Assembly: GCA_030761205.1 (NCBI GenBank)
Contig: JAULJL010000010.1
Coordinates: 873,001 to 937,000 of the forward strand
DNA from: Fremontodendron californicum
Lineage: Eukaryota > Streptophyta > Magnoliopsida > Malvales > Malvaceae
Direction: 5' to 3'
DNA length: 64,000 nucleotides
Under the pieces are notes generated by a model. It did not search any database, had not been told where the DNA came from, and worked only from the letters and a program-made list of their open reading frames with translations. Positions 34,371-48,000 of the stretch are shown here, in pieces (the first letter of the stretch is position 1; the number at the start of each line of letters is the position of its first letter). Both the position numbers and the translations under genes were made by a program.

Positions 34371-36619
34371 TTAATGGTGTCCCCTTATCATAGCTGAGAG
34401 AAAACCACCGGATGACTTGCTCTTGCGGCGATCTTCCCCCTCATCTCCAACCTGTTTCAAAAGTACCATGCTTAGAATTGTTTAATGGGACAAAAAGGAA
34501 GTCCTATGAATATTGTACCTCTTTAGCTATTTGTTGAAGGATTTCTATAACTTCAGAGAATTTGGGTCTTTGAGTTGGGTCCTGAAGCCAGCATCTCTCA
34601 AGCAGTTCTCCTAATCTTGGGTGGGTATTCTTTGGGATTGTAGGACGTAGATTCTGAAAAGTTCGTTATAAACAAAATATCCTCATTAGCACACAAAAGA
34701 AAATTTCATATTTTCATATTTATTACGAAAATAAAAGTACCTTTTGCACCACACCAACTGCTGCTTGTAATGGAGTTAAGAAAGCATATGGGAGCTGGCA
34801 TTTGTAATGTAAGAATAAATCAGTCATAAAGATATAAAATCTCAAACAACCATACTTGTAGATGAAACAAAGTTTGCCACAGACAAGTATCCACAATAAA
34901 AAAACAAACCACTTCCTATTAAAACAGTGAGTCTTACTTCTCCTGTCAGTAGCTCCCAGAGTGCTATTCCAAAGCTAAAAACATCTGCCTTGTGATCATA
35001 TGGTTTGTGCTCAATAACCTATATTAATTAAGATTGGGGAATGTAATATTAGATTATAACCCTTTTCTAGAATTCAAATTCATGTTTGTGTCAATTGGAT
35101 AAGTATAAGTCTACAGCACAAGGTGGATCAAATGACAAAACAAAGAGTAATCATGTGGAAGATGATTATATATGATGGGGTAACATTACATGCAGAATGA
35201 TTCTTTTCTCCTGACATGGAAATTAGAGTCTGACCATAACACATGTTTTCATGTTCATGAAGAAACATTAAAAAAGCAAAGTATATTACAAGATCATCTG
35301 AGTAGCTAACTACTATCATGTAAAGAATACAAAGGAGAAACATAATGTCTACGAAAAATGCATACCTCAGGAGCCATCCAGCGGTATGTTCCAGTTTCAG
35401 CTGTCATTACTCCTGAATGAGCCTGCACTCTAGCAACTCCAAAATCAGCAACTTTAACAACCTGTCAAGGACAGACCAATAATTTTAGGACAAATATCAT
35501 TAGTCAATCTATTATACCATTTACAACAGACTATAATCCCAGTCAAAAATCATAAGGGAAAAAAACCACAGCTCTTAATAGAGAATTAATGAATCAAAGA
35601 CTTGATTAACAAAATTATCTTACTTGATTTTCATCCATCAAAAGATTGGCAGTTTTCAGGTCCCTGTGGATGATGTTGTTTTGATGCAAATAGTTCATTC
35701 CCTTGGAAACATCAATGGCTACTTTGAGTAGAGATGGCAACTTAAAAACTCCCCTGTGCTTATGCAGATAGTCATATATGCTACCTCTGGCCATGAATTC
35801 TGATAAAGCACAAATACCATTGTCAAAGACTGACTATCTGTAAAATGAAATGAAATGTTTCTATTTTTAATAAAGTCACAAAGTTTATCATCAAAGAATT
35901 AAAAGGGATGAAAAGGCATACGCATCCGACAATTTAAATTTTGGTATACAGATGGGAATTCAGACACTAAATTCGTAATGGTAGGTTTTGTGTCAATCTC
36001 TCAGTTTGCACTCCAAAGCCAGAATTGTTCCCTTCTAGCAACATAATTATAGATTATATCTGGTAAAGATGAAAAACAGCAACACTTAACAGCACCATTG
36101 TTGAAGCAAAAGTTTCAAAATTTTATGCATTAAAGAAGAAATTATAGAGCATAGTAAGTCATAGCTGGAAAACTTCATTAGAGTATACCAGTCACAATGC
36201 AGGGGTTTGGGGCTCTTGTACATGCGCCTATGAATTGAACAACATTCTTATGCCGAATTTTCCTGCAAACAGGGAAAAAAAGGTTGATATTCCACTGCAT
36301 GTGAGTCGGCCTTGAAGATAAGTATCAATAAGTCTCAGCCTCCCAGGAACCAACTCTATGATTAGCACATTAATGCATTCAATAACTTGGGAAGTTGCAA
36401 ACAGGGAAAAAAAGGTTGATATTCCACTGCATGTGAGTCGGCCTTGAAGATAAGTATCAATAAGTCTCAGCCTCCCAGGAACCAACTCTATGATTAGCAC
36501 ATTAATGCATTCAATAACTTGGGAAGTTCTTAAATTCAAATATAATATGTGAGAAACCATGAGATATCTGAATGAACCCTGCCACAGTTTTCCCGTAATA
36601 CTCACACCCAATACAGATC

Positions 36620-36653
<34 letters not shown>

Positions 36654-39600
36654 AATGGCATCATTGTTAGTTCTACAGGAGGCTATTAGGAAAATGCTGG
36701 AATTCAGACTTCATTACAACTACCAATCAAACAAAAAATTAGAGTAATAGCAAGTGTTTTTCAAGATAACTGAAATAGCAATGTGCAAGGAAAATAGATT
36801 ACATGCAGATTGCAAGCTAAAATGGCCTATTTCAGAGCTCTGTCCCTCTGAAACATTCCAACCCTCCTTTTAGTGCTAACTCTCCAATTTTTAAGAATAA
36901 GCAACAACAATAGTTATCATCCCCTTTGGGTTTTTTAGTACCAAACACCCAATATTCCCCAGCATTTTATTCATTTGAAAATTCACCATAATGCTTAGAA
37001 CTTGAAGCAACTAATAATTCAGAAAAGCTAGAGAGGGACAGGAAGAGAGGGGTGGAGCAAAATGATTGAATCGAAGTTGGGGAGTACTGTCGAGCAGTTT
37101 CTTAATGAAATCCGAACAAAGATGCGCACTGGTCAGGAAAATATAGGAACAGAAATGGGCAAAGTGATTGAGCAGATGATGCTGAAAATCGATGGAGTGG
37201 TGTCGGGTAAGAAGCCTACCGATCCGGTAGAACTGGAATCATCTGAGACACATCAGAAACCAATCGCTGGGTCTAGTGTATCAAAAGATTCTGGTAACCC
37301 AGGGAAACTGCCTGTAATCCAAGAACCAGGCCCTGATACACTGATGCAAGCTAACAGATAATTCCAGAAAATAGAGAGAAGTTAGGGAAGAAGAGAAAAG
37401 AATAGCAGCAACTATAGGAGAGAGAAGAGAGAATCTAATAATTTTTTAATATTCTCAAATGCCTTACAATTGGTCCCCCTGTCCTTTTCACAACGGCTCT
37501 GTACTCTCAGCCGTAACTAATCCCCAATTAATCACTTAATTAACTGACTAAACAGACTCTTAACTAATTACTTGCTAATAATAGAACTGGACTTATAACT
37601 AAAGCCCATTACATATACTGGACTCCTAACAAATATGTGTTTGGAGAGGCATGAGAAGAAGGGAGGGGAACAGTCAAGAAAGCAAAATTGAGCCGAATAA
37701 ATTGGATGGCCATTGAAATAAACATGACTTCTGAATGATTATCTTACAAGAGAAACTATGAAGGGAAGACTATACCCTCCAGGAAGCCCAACATTGCCTA
37801 AAATCCCTGGATATATAACATGGAAGGTGGATGAATCAATAAACTCTCCTAGACAAATATCAGGGATTCAAGATAAAGTCTCTTGTAAAGAATTTGAATT
37901 TGAATTTGAATAATAGCTCCTACAACTCATAGGAGACTTCAAGATGATAATTTCCTTGTCCTAATCATAATTTCAAATTGTTCAAGTGTCTGTTATAACA
38001 CTGAACAACAGTGTGCACTGAGGCCTGTCAGTCAATTAAAATTTGGCCAAGCTTTAAGTATCATATTTATGCTACAAACTAAAAGATGCATCAGAAGACA
38101 TCTGCATCATAATGCAAATTCAAGCCAAAATCCTATAAACTCATACTTAGAGAAAAAAATAATCACATTTTTCTTAATAAGAAACATCTAACTATGGGAA
38201 AATTAATAAAATCCGAAAGCATTGAGAATGCTTATCGGGAGAAGTGACAAATTAGCAGATGCTAGTACTCCAACAAACCTCATAATAAAAACTTCCTGAG
38301 AAAACTCTCTCAGCATTTCTCCCGTAACCCGCTCAGGCTTGAGGACTTTAATAGCCACTTCTTGACTACAATATGTGCCTCTGTATCTGAAGATGTTAAA
38401 TGAGATGATGAGTTAGAATTTGTACTCTCCCAAAATCAAAAGACGAAAGAAACAGGCTTGAAAATGACAAAACTTACAGATCACCATATGACCCAGATGC
38501 AATCTTGTTTTCAATTTTGAGCTGCCTGGAATCAATTTCCCATACATCAGTTCCATCGGTAGGGATTTCAACACAATCAGGCAAGGATATGACCCCTTCT
38601 TTGATATGCCCGGTCATAGCATATATTGAACTCTTTCTTGAATAAGATTGCTCCTGCAGCCAATTATAAGCCATCAAATGGAAGCAGAAAAATAAATAGG
38701 GCTCTAGCAATCCATAATCAACATGATACTATGATTTTACAAGTCATCAAGTACAGGGAGTTAGGTTGATCTACTGAAAACCAGTCGATATGCATATGTT
38801 TGGAGGACAATCACTAGAAAGCTGAGAACCTCATAGCTGAAAACTGAAAACCACAATTAACCTTTTCACCTTCTGATAAGTTATATTAGCATTTAACCTT
38901 TTTAATTAATAAGAATAAGAGTCAAAGCTTCAATTGGATATTCTTTAGTTTCTTGCTTCATCAAAGGTTAAGCATTAATAGTTTCAATCAAACTCACGGC
39001 TCATAAATACAGAAATGATATATAAAAAACAAATTCTATGCTAACAAAAAGGAAGATTACTAGCCATATTCGGCATCATCTGCAGCACTCACAAGGCTTG
39101 ATTCAGCACTAATAGCAAAAGATATATATGGTGTCATTCATGGGCATCATAATAGAAGTAGTGAAATGTGAGTAACACGGAGGAAAAGGTACCTTAGACT
39201 TTAAAATTTCCTTCTCCAATGCATCTTTGAGCTCCTCAGTTTCCTAAAAGATTAATGAGTGAATCATTGTTTTTCCAGCCTTAGCAACAAGCATTTGATC
39301 CAATTCTTAGTGTGAAAAAATATAAGAGCATACCTCAAAAGGCCAACCATCAACAACAAAAACATCCAAAGAGTACCCATCAACAGTGGAAAAAGCATGA
39401 GCTTCTTGAATGTTCAATCCAATCTCCGCAAGTAAAGAAGTCAACTGCAAAAATAATCATGAATATCTATCATCCATTGCAAGAGAAAGTTTCAACAAAA
39501 ACATTCCAAATGGTATCTTCCCGCAACAAGAACAGAGTCAAGTGTAAATGCCAATGAAGTGTTGAAATTTTATCTTTTCTTTTTATGTGAAATTCAGTTA

Positions 39601-41313
39601 CTAACAACAACAAGACTGCTGTATAAATAAGCAATAAAACTACACCATTTGTCATGTTAAGAGACATATAGAGGATGCCAATGTCTATCTAAAATATATG
39701 AGAACACACAATGGCGCACATCATCAAGACAAGTGAAGAGGAAGCATCAACTACCTGGCTAAGGAGTTTTGGCCGGTCAACTGTTGAAAAGGTAATCTCG
39801 TGCATAGGCCTACAAGATTCCACAATACAGAATATTATTATGTAAAATCAAGTTGCGCAGCTATTAACAAAAAGCAGTGAATTAGACCTTCTTTAAAAGA
39901 AAAAAAAAAAAAAAAAAAAAGCAAGCAAAATAGATAAGGGCTCAGCTCATGGGCTCCAGTGCCACATAATAACCAGATGAGAAAAGAGAAAGCCACTTTG
40001 CAGCATAAGACTAGGAAGAGAGAGTGCTCAACTCATCAAAATCCTTACCGGAGACATGAGGTTGAATTCACAGCACTATCTCTATCTTCAACATGATATC
40101 TACTTGCTTGAAGAGCAAAAGCTTCAAGATTAGGTGATGAACCAAAGGTAGGCGGTGGGTGGATGCTGAAGAAAGACAGAAAAGGAACAGCAGAAATCCC
40201 AAAAAAGAAAAAAGCATAGTTAAGTTTGGGTCTAGAAGGAATAAGGAAGAAGAGCCCAAAAAGAATCCATGGAAATATTAACTTTAACTACAATGAGCCT
40301 TACCCCTGTCTATTTGAATGATAAGCACTTTGTGCATCTTCTTTCATAGAAGAATCAGAATGAACAGAGTCAATAGAATGCGCGCTGGAGACAGGATAAA
40401 CCTATGGAAGATGCCAGAATCAAACAAAATTACAATTTGACATTCATCAGTTAATACTAATCATGTCAAAGCTAAGCTACATTCAATCTCCAGGATTTCA
40501 AAACGGTAATAACGTATACCATAGTCAAAGAGAAGCAGCAAATAGAATTCCCTTATTATTAAGATAATAGAATAGAAGTTGCAGAGATGTACACCTGCAC
40601 AATACGAACTTCAAAAACAGGAAGATTAGCAGGGTCTTCTGCCAAATGCAGTAATCTTTTATGTGTAAGCACATCTTCAGCCCGCTCCACATTCACATCT
40701 AATGCGTATCTATCAAAAGTAACAGAAATCTCAAAACATCGAGAGAGAATAACTCATAATTTAGTTTAAGCTCAAGTATTAAACTTTTCAAAGAAAGAAA
40801 AAGTACTAATAATTTTGAACTTCATTAACTAGACTAATGTGGAAGGATAATGAAAAAGATAAGAAAAGACAAACAAAAAGTTTCAGCTTGACACGACTGT
40901 TTCTCTGATTTGATTTGAACTCTTTTTTCTTTCTTGTTTGTTAACGACAAAATGAATTTTTTTTTTTTTTTTAAAGGATGATAGTAAGATTCATGAATCT
41001 TATATCTAAATTATCCTTCCAATCATCAGCAACCAAACAGTCATTTTATAAAGTTTAAAACGAAAAAGGTGCAGAATCGAACAAAAGCAGAAATCTAGGG
41101 TTAGAATTAGTACCGAGCAGGGAGACGATTGAAATGAAGCCAGAGCTGATCATCGAAGCCAGGCAAATTAGCTTCCTCATAATTAGAGTCCTGGATACGC
41201 TTAAGTACCTCGTTGTAAACATCCAGCTTTTGCCTGTGATGTCGAGGATTTACATGGGCCAGCGAGTCCACAGCTCTACTCCCGCAGCTCTCAGTGTCCT
41301 CTTCAATCGCCAT
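34371..41313 (-). CDS. STY: ACT-domain serine/threonine/tyrosine kinase (STY8/STY17/STY46-like)
   Basis: Sixteen minus-strand exons: 41114-41313, 40595-40709, 40304-40401, 40049-40165, 39755-39809, 39334-39444, 39193-39243, 38478-38653, 38279-38386, 36189-36262, 35624-35799, 35366-35461, 34938-35018, 34741-34794, 34519-34653, 34371-34451. They join in phase to 575 residues. An ACT domain (about 176-245, MHEITFSTVDRPKLLSQLTS) precedes the kinase: glycine loop SGSYGD (about 303), catalytic Lys321 in VAIKVLK, HRDLKTANLL with Asp415, DFGVAR with Asp433, and MAPE. Arabidopsis STY8/17/46 are cytosolic kinases that phosphorylate chloroplast transit peptides of precursor proteins. An upstream in-frame ATG (41331) would add six residues; the MAIEED start matches the family. 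The 2-kb intron after exon 9 holds repeats and a retroelement remnant. Confidence 0.93.
36265..36528. repeat. Perfect 132-bp tandem duplication in the STY kinase intron
   Basis: The block starting GCAAACAGGGAAAAAAAGGT at 36265 restarts at 36397 and ends with GGGAAGTT at 36528. I see no differences between the copies. Its lower edge lies two bases from the splice acceptor of kinase exon 10, so the unit duplicates the polypyrimidine end of the intron. Confidence 0.92.
36620..36653. repeat. Microsatellite (TA)n(GA)n
   Basis: A short TA run is followed by AGAGAG repeats inside the large STY kinase intron. Confidence 0.9.
37342..37631 (-). mobile_element. LTR-retrotransposon remnant (one LTR plus primer site)
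   Basis: Read on the minus strand, a segment begins TGTTAGGAGTCCAG (37631) and runs about 290 bases, with a pyrimidine-rich (TCTCTTCTCTCTCC) stretch, to GCATCA. It is followed directly by TGTATCAGGGCCTGG, close to the plant initiator-tRNA primer site TGGTATCAGAGC. This is the layout of an LTR followed by a PBS. Internal sequence may continue to about 37020. I see no second LTR, so the element is truncated. An open frame of 99 codons on the opposite strand (37062-37361) overlaps it; I do not call it a gene. Confidence 0.5.
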
Positions 41314-41434
41314 TGGAGAGTCTCGCAACAATCACTTCCACTAATCAAAACAGATTCACAGAAAAATCGAGGACTCAAAGATTCATTAAAGAAACTCCAA
41401 AACGAAATTGAGAAAAGAAACGGACAATTTTTTA

Positions 41435-41465
<31 letters not shown>

Positions 41466-44400
41466 ATTTGATCGAATTGAGAAATTTTGGAGAGGAAAAA
41501 GAAAAGGAGAGAGAAGAGATGAAATGAAATGAGATGAGATGAGACAAAAGCTTCAACTAAAAAAGCCGGAGAGAGAAAGAGCGAGAGAGATGGTATTATT
41601 ATATTAAATTTAATAATTAATAATTTTATTTATTATTTTTAATATATTAAATAAAAATATTATTATATATAATAAATTTAAAAAATGCATTACGATGAAA
41701 ATCCTTTCTTAATAAGTAAGTTAACTTTAAACTCTTCAGTGCTCCTTCCTTTATCCAAAAAAATAAAATTAAAGAAAAATCTTCAGCTATATTATTCTGT
41801 TTTTACTCTTGTTTAATATAAAAGTCTGATTATTAAAAATTATCCACACACAAAAAAAAAAGTTTGATTATTTAATTCATATGCTGATTTGATGGACGGT
41901 GGACCCATCCCACTATATGCTATACTATTCAAGTATCCACTAATATTAATTATATATTATATTATATTACTATACTCCATTCAGGACAGGAGAAGCTTCC
42001 TCCTCATTTCTGTTTTTGGCTAAAAATGTGAAAAGATGAGGTGGAATCCACGCAAATAGATGAGAACTGTACAAAGGCTTATTAGGTGGCCGTTGAAGGC
42101 GGTTTAAAGATCCTGTTGAAGATTAAGGCTAGGCCAGGCCAACTCCCCTGGCCCTGGTTGGTGAATGAAAGGAAAACCGAGCGAGAATCAGAAATCAAGT
42201 TGTACTTCTTTTGCTTTGCAAAATTTCATAACATAACATGGACTGAAACATGGTAAAAGTAATTGTCTTTGGGCCAGGCAGCCCATCACGAACCCACTTA
42301 ACTCAAGGAAAGTCAATTAGTGCATGCATGGATAATGGATTATTCACGTCTAGACCTGCTCATGGGTCGGGTTGCAACTTGATTTTTTTCATATTTTTTT
42401 TCCAGGTCTCGTCTAATACGAATCGGGTCAGACGGGCTGTACGGGTTGTCCGGCCCATAAACAGGTCTATTCAAGTCTCTCTTAAGAGACAATTTGGAAC
42501 ATGGAAATTTGTTCAACAAAATTGGAAAACTATTCAACTAAAGAAAAACGATTTTGTTGAGTAACCCAACCATCTAACCCATTATGAGTTATGACTAGAC
42601 CTGATAATATTGAACACGACACGATTACACTACAAGAATACGATACGAAAAAAATAATTAAAAACATAAAATAATAAGAAAAAATAACAAAAACACGACA
42701 CAAATACACAAATGTCTCAAGATCTATATAATACGAATATTAACATATCAAAGTTTATATAAATATAAAGAACCTTAAACACGATTATGATACGACAAAA
42801 TACACGAACATGACATGAATACACGAATTGTCAAATTTAATTATGATCCCCTAACGCTCGCATTTACGGTCCGCGTTTGGTTTAGGCAATTAGAAAATGA
42901 AAAATTAATATTGAGTAAATATATAAATTTTAAGTTAATTTGAAGTTGAACCGATTGCATCAATTAATGAGTACAGCTGAGAACATAAATGTGAAACTTT
43001 GTACGTGGTGTTGTGTACAACTACTCTTCTTCGTATCCTTCACACTAACATTCCTATTTTCCCTTCCTCATAAAAGCTGTCAATATATGTCAAAAATGTT
43101 TATCTCGAAAATATCCATGCTATTGCTAATACAATATAATGTGGTTTCTGTTTCACTTCTCTTCTCTTCTCTGCATGTACGCCCAATCCTTGACCTTGCT
43201 TTAATCGATCAACTGCAATGTCGTCGATCAAACTTCAGCCCTGGCTCTGGCTGGCCAAGATATGAATGAAACAATTAAAAGACACAAATATATATATATA
43301 TATATATGGAAAAAAAAATTGGCTGAGGAGTAACTGCGCCACACATGTAAAATAGATCAACTGTTAACAGTAAACAACAAATCCTGCAGATCTTATGGTT
43401 GTTTCCGTTCATTCACATATGTATATGCATATATTAATTAAGAAGCAATTGCAGTTATGGTATAATTCTTATGGAATATGGAAACCCTAGCTCGAGGTTA
43501 ATATAGGCTAGCTGTAGGGCAGGCGCAGCCCCCGGCCCTCTGTCTCTTTTTTCTTAGGGCATAGGCTAAGCAATAAATCGAGGGTTGAAATTATGGGTGA
43601 CATGACTTTTCAATTCCTTCCTGGTTTCTAAGCCTCTTCTAACAACCCTTTTAATTAGAAGCAACGGATCATGGGACTTCCTTCAACTCATACCAACCAC
43701 AAAAAACCTTGGAACTAAAACAGCACTAAAATCTTACTCGATTAAGGAAAAACCATGTTTTGGCCAACGATGAATTAATCAATGAGTTTTGATAATAGGT
43801 TATGGCATTAAAAATGTACTAAAAACCTTAAGAACGTGTTTAGTAGGCCGGAAAAATAGAAGGATATTGTGAGAGAAAATGAACAAACGTGAGTCAAGTA
43901 TTACAATTTATAAAATTATCCATATTTAACTTTTTATCTTAACTTACAAATTTTATAATAATAAAATAAAATAAAATTATTTTATATTTTATAATTTTTA
44001 ATTTTATAAAATTTTTTTTTTTTTTTTTTTTACATTTTCATTTTTTTACAAAACACTAATAAAAATGTATATTTTTACTATCTTCTCACTTTTTTCTCTT
44101 TTTCAATTTTTCATCTTTTCAATTTACTATTCATACTAAGCGTACGTAAAGCTGCCGAGTCCTAAATCAGCCGTAGAGATCGGTGGAGGCGGAGCTGCAT
44201 CGCACAGTACTTTTTTATCCCATTTTTTTCCCCTGATATTTTGTTTATGTTTCTGTTTTCATTTTGACCTTAAGTGATAGGCAGTATAAAAACCGTCAAT
44301 GCATGAGGTAAAAGCATAAATATTATTACCAGTAGTGTACTACTATAGACTAATTATAAAACCAATAAATCCAAGGCAAGAATAGCTAGCTAGCTAGCAC

Positions 44401-45336
44401 GTACGTTACAAAATCAGTTCAATATGGTCGACGAGAAACAAACCTTTGTGGTCGCGAGATCTTTCGCTTTTAGAAGTATGAAATTAGCTTGGAGATATGA
44501 AAGAGTACTAAGATATTGACGCGGCTCAATCAGACCAAAACCAAAAATGCATGCTTTGCTTCATGATGTCTGAGTGAGCCAGGCCAATATCAGAGTTACT
44601 ATTTCATGTTGTTCTAATTAGAGCATATATAAAAAAGCGATCGACTCTCTTTTATGCCTTACATGCATGCAGTTTGTCCCAACAAGATCCCTTAAGGAAA
44701 CGATAAGCAATGAAGAATCATCCATCGTTTGAGGATCAAACATAAAAGACTGAAGAATATTGGGAGGAGGACAGATGGGTTGAAGAAGAGCAAATAAACA
44801 GAGAGAGAGAAAGGAGTAAAGAAGTTTGAAGGGGAATTGAAGTTATTGTGAGGAGAGGTAAGAATGTCTGGGTGGGGATTTAAGAGAGTAAGAGGGTCTG
44901 CATGAGCATTTAAAACCGCTACTACCAAAGCAGAAAGTTAGGCCAGTGCATTTAAATCCATTATTCTCCCTCCCTCCCATGTTTTTTTTTTTTTTTTCTC
45001 TCTGAATCATGAAGCCAGCCTTAAATTTTACTTCTTTTTATTGGGGCACCCCTCTTCCAGAACTAATCTTTTGCTTGAGTAATCAAAACAAATACTACAA
45101 CATCACTAGCTAGCTATTTAGCTAACAACATATTCATTGCATGGACCTGAAAAAGTTTTGTTGTGTGATAATAAGGAATCAAAAAAAAAAACTCCCATTT
45201 TTTTCTCTATATTTGAAAGGTTATAATCTCATGATATTCATATATCATAAGATATCAATAATGTATATTCCAACACAAATATTTTATGAAACTGTACGTA
45301 ATTTGGTAGAAAGATCAAAATTATATAGAGTTCGTT
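41314..45336. other. Intergenic AT-rich DNA, left part
   Basis: The promoter of the STY kinase is at the left edge. It contains a poly-(TTA) stretch (41438-41465), a decayed MITE relative (41595-41690), a GGGTTGTCCGGCCCATAAAC repeat fragment near 42440, the dispersed ACACGA repeat (42605-42835) and long T-runs. Open frames such as 42940-43269 and 44692-44928 lack family matches. Confidence 0.5.
42605..42850. repeat. Dispersed ACACGATACGAATACG repeat, second copy
   Basis: It is rich in GAACACGACACGATTACA, AATACGATACGA and ACACGACACAAATACACA words, like 9635-9850 and 47325-47510. Confidence 0.5.
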
Positions 45337-45536
45337 TTTGATGTACTGTCAGCGTATAAAATTTATATACTGATAGTGAATTCTACACTGACACCTCATT
45401 AAAAAACTAATCCCTACCCTAACCACTAATCTCCGACCCTAATTCCTAACTACTAACCCCTAATCCGATAGGTGGTATCATAGGATGCACTGACAGTGTA
45501 TAGCTGTATAGTCCTATACACAGACAGTGCATCAAA
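45337..45536. mobile_element. Candidate MITE with TTGATGYACTGTC termini
   Basis: The left end TTTGATG..., reading TTGATGTACTGTCAGCGTAT, is inverted at the right end as TTGATGCACTGTCTGTGTAT. A second inverted pair lies inside (CTGATAGTG / CACTGACAGTG). The middle carries a degenerate CCCTAA-like C-rich stretch (45405-45470). No clear target-site duplication was found. Confidence 0.5.
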
Positions 45537-46771
45537 TATTAATCTCATTATATATATAGAAGGAAAGAAAGCAATTTTAATAGTAATAATCCAATTAATA
45601 GAACAATTAATTATCTATCAATCGCGCGCTCACACCCCAAGAGACCAAGCAAATTTAGGATGATCTGAATTAATGTAATGGTAAAATATGCTTGTCTGAA
45701 ACTGAGATCCAATTCTTAACACAAAAGATGGCTAAACTAAACCACATTAATTCCAAGTAAGAATATATAGGTTATTTGAAGGTGAGCACATGGGGGGTCG
45801 TAGTTATAAATTAAAGCGAGGTGAAGCAAGAATTCAAAGGTGTGCCCCAAGAGAGAGAGAGAGAGAGATCGACCATGCCATTATCGTGATACTCTCTGCA
45901 TTTACCGAACCAGAAATTAAGAGCACCATCATTAATGAAGGAATCTCTCTCTGGGACGGTCGACAGGCCGCAAAATTAATAGGCAAGAGGGTACCCAGTC
46001 AGACTGTTTTTAGAAATTGGAAGTGTTGTTCAATCCAATTTGGCTGTACTACTGTTTGCTTACAAGTAAATTAAGTTAGATAAATCAGAGAAGAGATTAA
46101 TTGTAAATTAATTATGCTTTGAACGCTTTGACTTTGACATGGCAAATCAAATGTGAAATGCCCTTACTTTCGGTAATGTCTGCCTAATTATAAGATTAAC
46201 TAACTAAGCATGCTTTTCAAACTCTGAAAATAAGAAATTTGGTTTCATTCTCAAAATAACATGTAAAAGTATAGGTCAACAAGTCCGCGCATAATATATC
46301 TATATATAGTCATGACTCTTTACTATAGTTATTTGATTTTAGTTTAGGTGATATAGGGAGATGAAATTAATATATATATATATATATATATATATCTCGC
46401 ATTGAATTCTCTCATCAGTTTTTCACGAATTTTCTTCAATATTAGAATTTTCCCACTTACTATGGGAGTTTTTTTTTTTTAAAATGGATTTTAAAAAAAT
46501 TATTTGAGATATGGTAGTTTTTATAAAAGAAAATGGGTTTTTGTTTAAAGAATGTGTTTTATAAAAAATTAATAAAATGACATATATATCATTAATGTTA
46601 TTTTTTTGTTAGAATTTTTTTTTTTTATTAATTTTTAATTAAATTGATATCACTTAACTGATAATATTATATTTATTCAAAAGTTTTATATATAGTAAAT
46701 ATATATATAGATAGACAGTTGAAGGAACAAACTTGAGATAAAGTAAAAACAGAACAATTAAAGCATGAATT

Positions 46772-46818
<47 letters not shown>

Positions 46819-48000
46819 CCTGGAATCCAACCTACCAATCAAGCTTCTGCTAGTATTATACATAAAAAACTTATAATTAATCCCCTTTAGGAATAAAAAT
46901 ATATCATCAAATTATATATCAGAAGTACCAAAAGATGAACAGATGCAAGCTGTCTTGCGTCATTGATAGCCAATGCAAAGCTTTAATTCCCGTGGAATTA
47001 ATTAATTAAATATTTAATTCCTAACCAAAGCTTAATTAAAATATTCAACCAGCAAAGCAAATTAAAGTAAAAATTAAATAAATTCAAACAATGGCTTCTG
47101 CTAAGCTAAAACCCACAATCCAGAACTTTAATTTAATTTGTTTGTTTGTCTGTTAGACTGTTACAAATCAACAACTTTTTCAACCATTTTAATCTCTAAA
47201 TTAATTAGAAATGTTAATTAATACAACAAACAATGATACAAAATATTGAGAATCTGTTGATAAATTATGCTCCGATTCTGAGTCTTGGATAAACTAGGCT
47301 ATATAATAAATATAATTATTTGACACAAAAATAATAATTAAAATACGATATAATAAAATAAAAAAACACGAATACGATAGAAATAAATAAACATATCAAA
47401 ATTTATATAGCAAAATTATTAATATATTAAAATTTATAATAATATATAATATTTTAAACCCAATTATAACAACAACAAAAATACAAATACGATACAAATA
47501 TTCATATTATCAGGTCTATTATATAAAAATGAGAAGATAGAAAACCATCTTCTATATGGTTGGTCATTAGCTAAAAGAAAACGTGGCCTACAAATGTGCA
47601 TGAACGGTCGAAATCTGATCAGAGCCGTGAGATGGTGTGTGGCCCAACAACGCTTTGGAGGCCTACTAAATTGCTAGTAAGACAAATTTTGCCAAGGAAA
47701 AGGAAAAACCCACGGTTAAAAATCCATGTTTTGTCATCTATTGGAACTGGAAACAGGAAACTAAAATAAAAAGTTGAAAACTTGCAGACACAAGACAGGA
47801 GCGAAGTAGTTGGCGTATAACAAATAAATGCCATCTATGTTTGTTAAGGTTTAGAATAAAAAAAGAGAGTCTTAATATAAATCCTTTTTAAGTTGTTATT
47901 AAGAGAATAAATTAATTAATCCCATTTTCCCTGGGATTGTTTTGAAGTTTGAAGCTTTATTAATTTGATGTTGGATATAATTGATTATTGGCGGATGTAA
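45537..48000. other. Intergenic AT-rich DNA, right part
   Basis: (TA)n runs are at 46373-46395 and 46770-46816, and the dispersed ACACGA repeat is at about 47325-47510. The promoter of the small DVL/RTFL gene is presumably just left of 48001. No other gene was recognised. Confidence 0.5.

Noticed and set aside
37062..37361. 99-codon plus-strand frame as a gene
   Set aside because: It overlaps a retroelement remnant inside a kinase intron on the opposite strand; no recognised domain.
42940..43269. 109-codon frame in the gene-poor region
   Set aside because: Low-complexity hydrophobic composition, no family match and no splice partners.
44692..44928. 78-codon Pro/Leu/Phe-rich minus-strand frame
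   Set aside because: Composition follows purine-rich DNA on the plus strand; no conserved motif.
45405..45470. Interstitial telomere repeat
   Set aside because: CCCTAA-like words are too degenerate and short; it lies within an inverted-repeat element.
45790..46074. 94-codon frame with an RERERE stretch
   Set aside because: Driven by a (GA)n microsatellite; no homology recognised.
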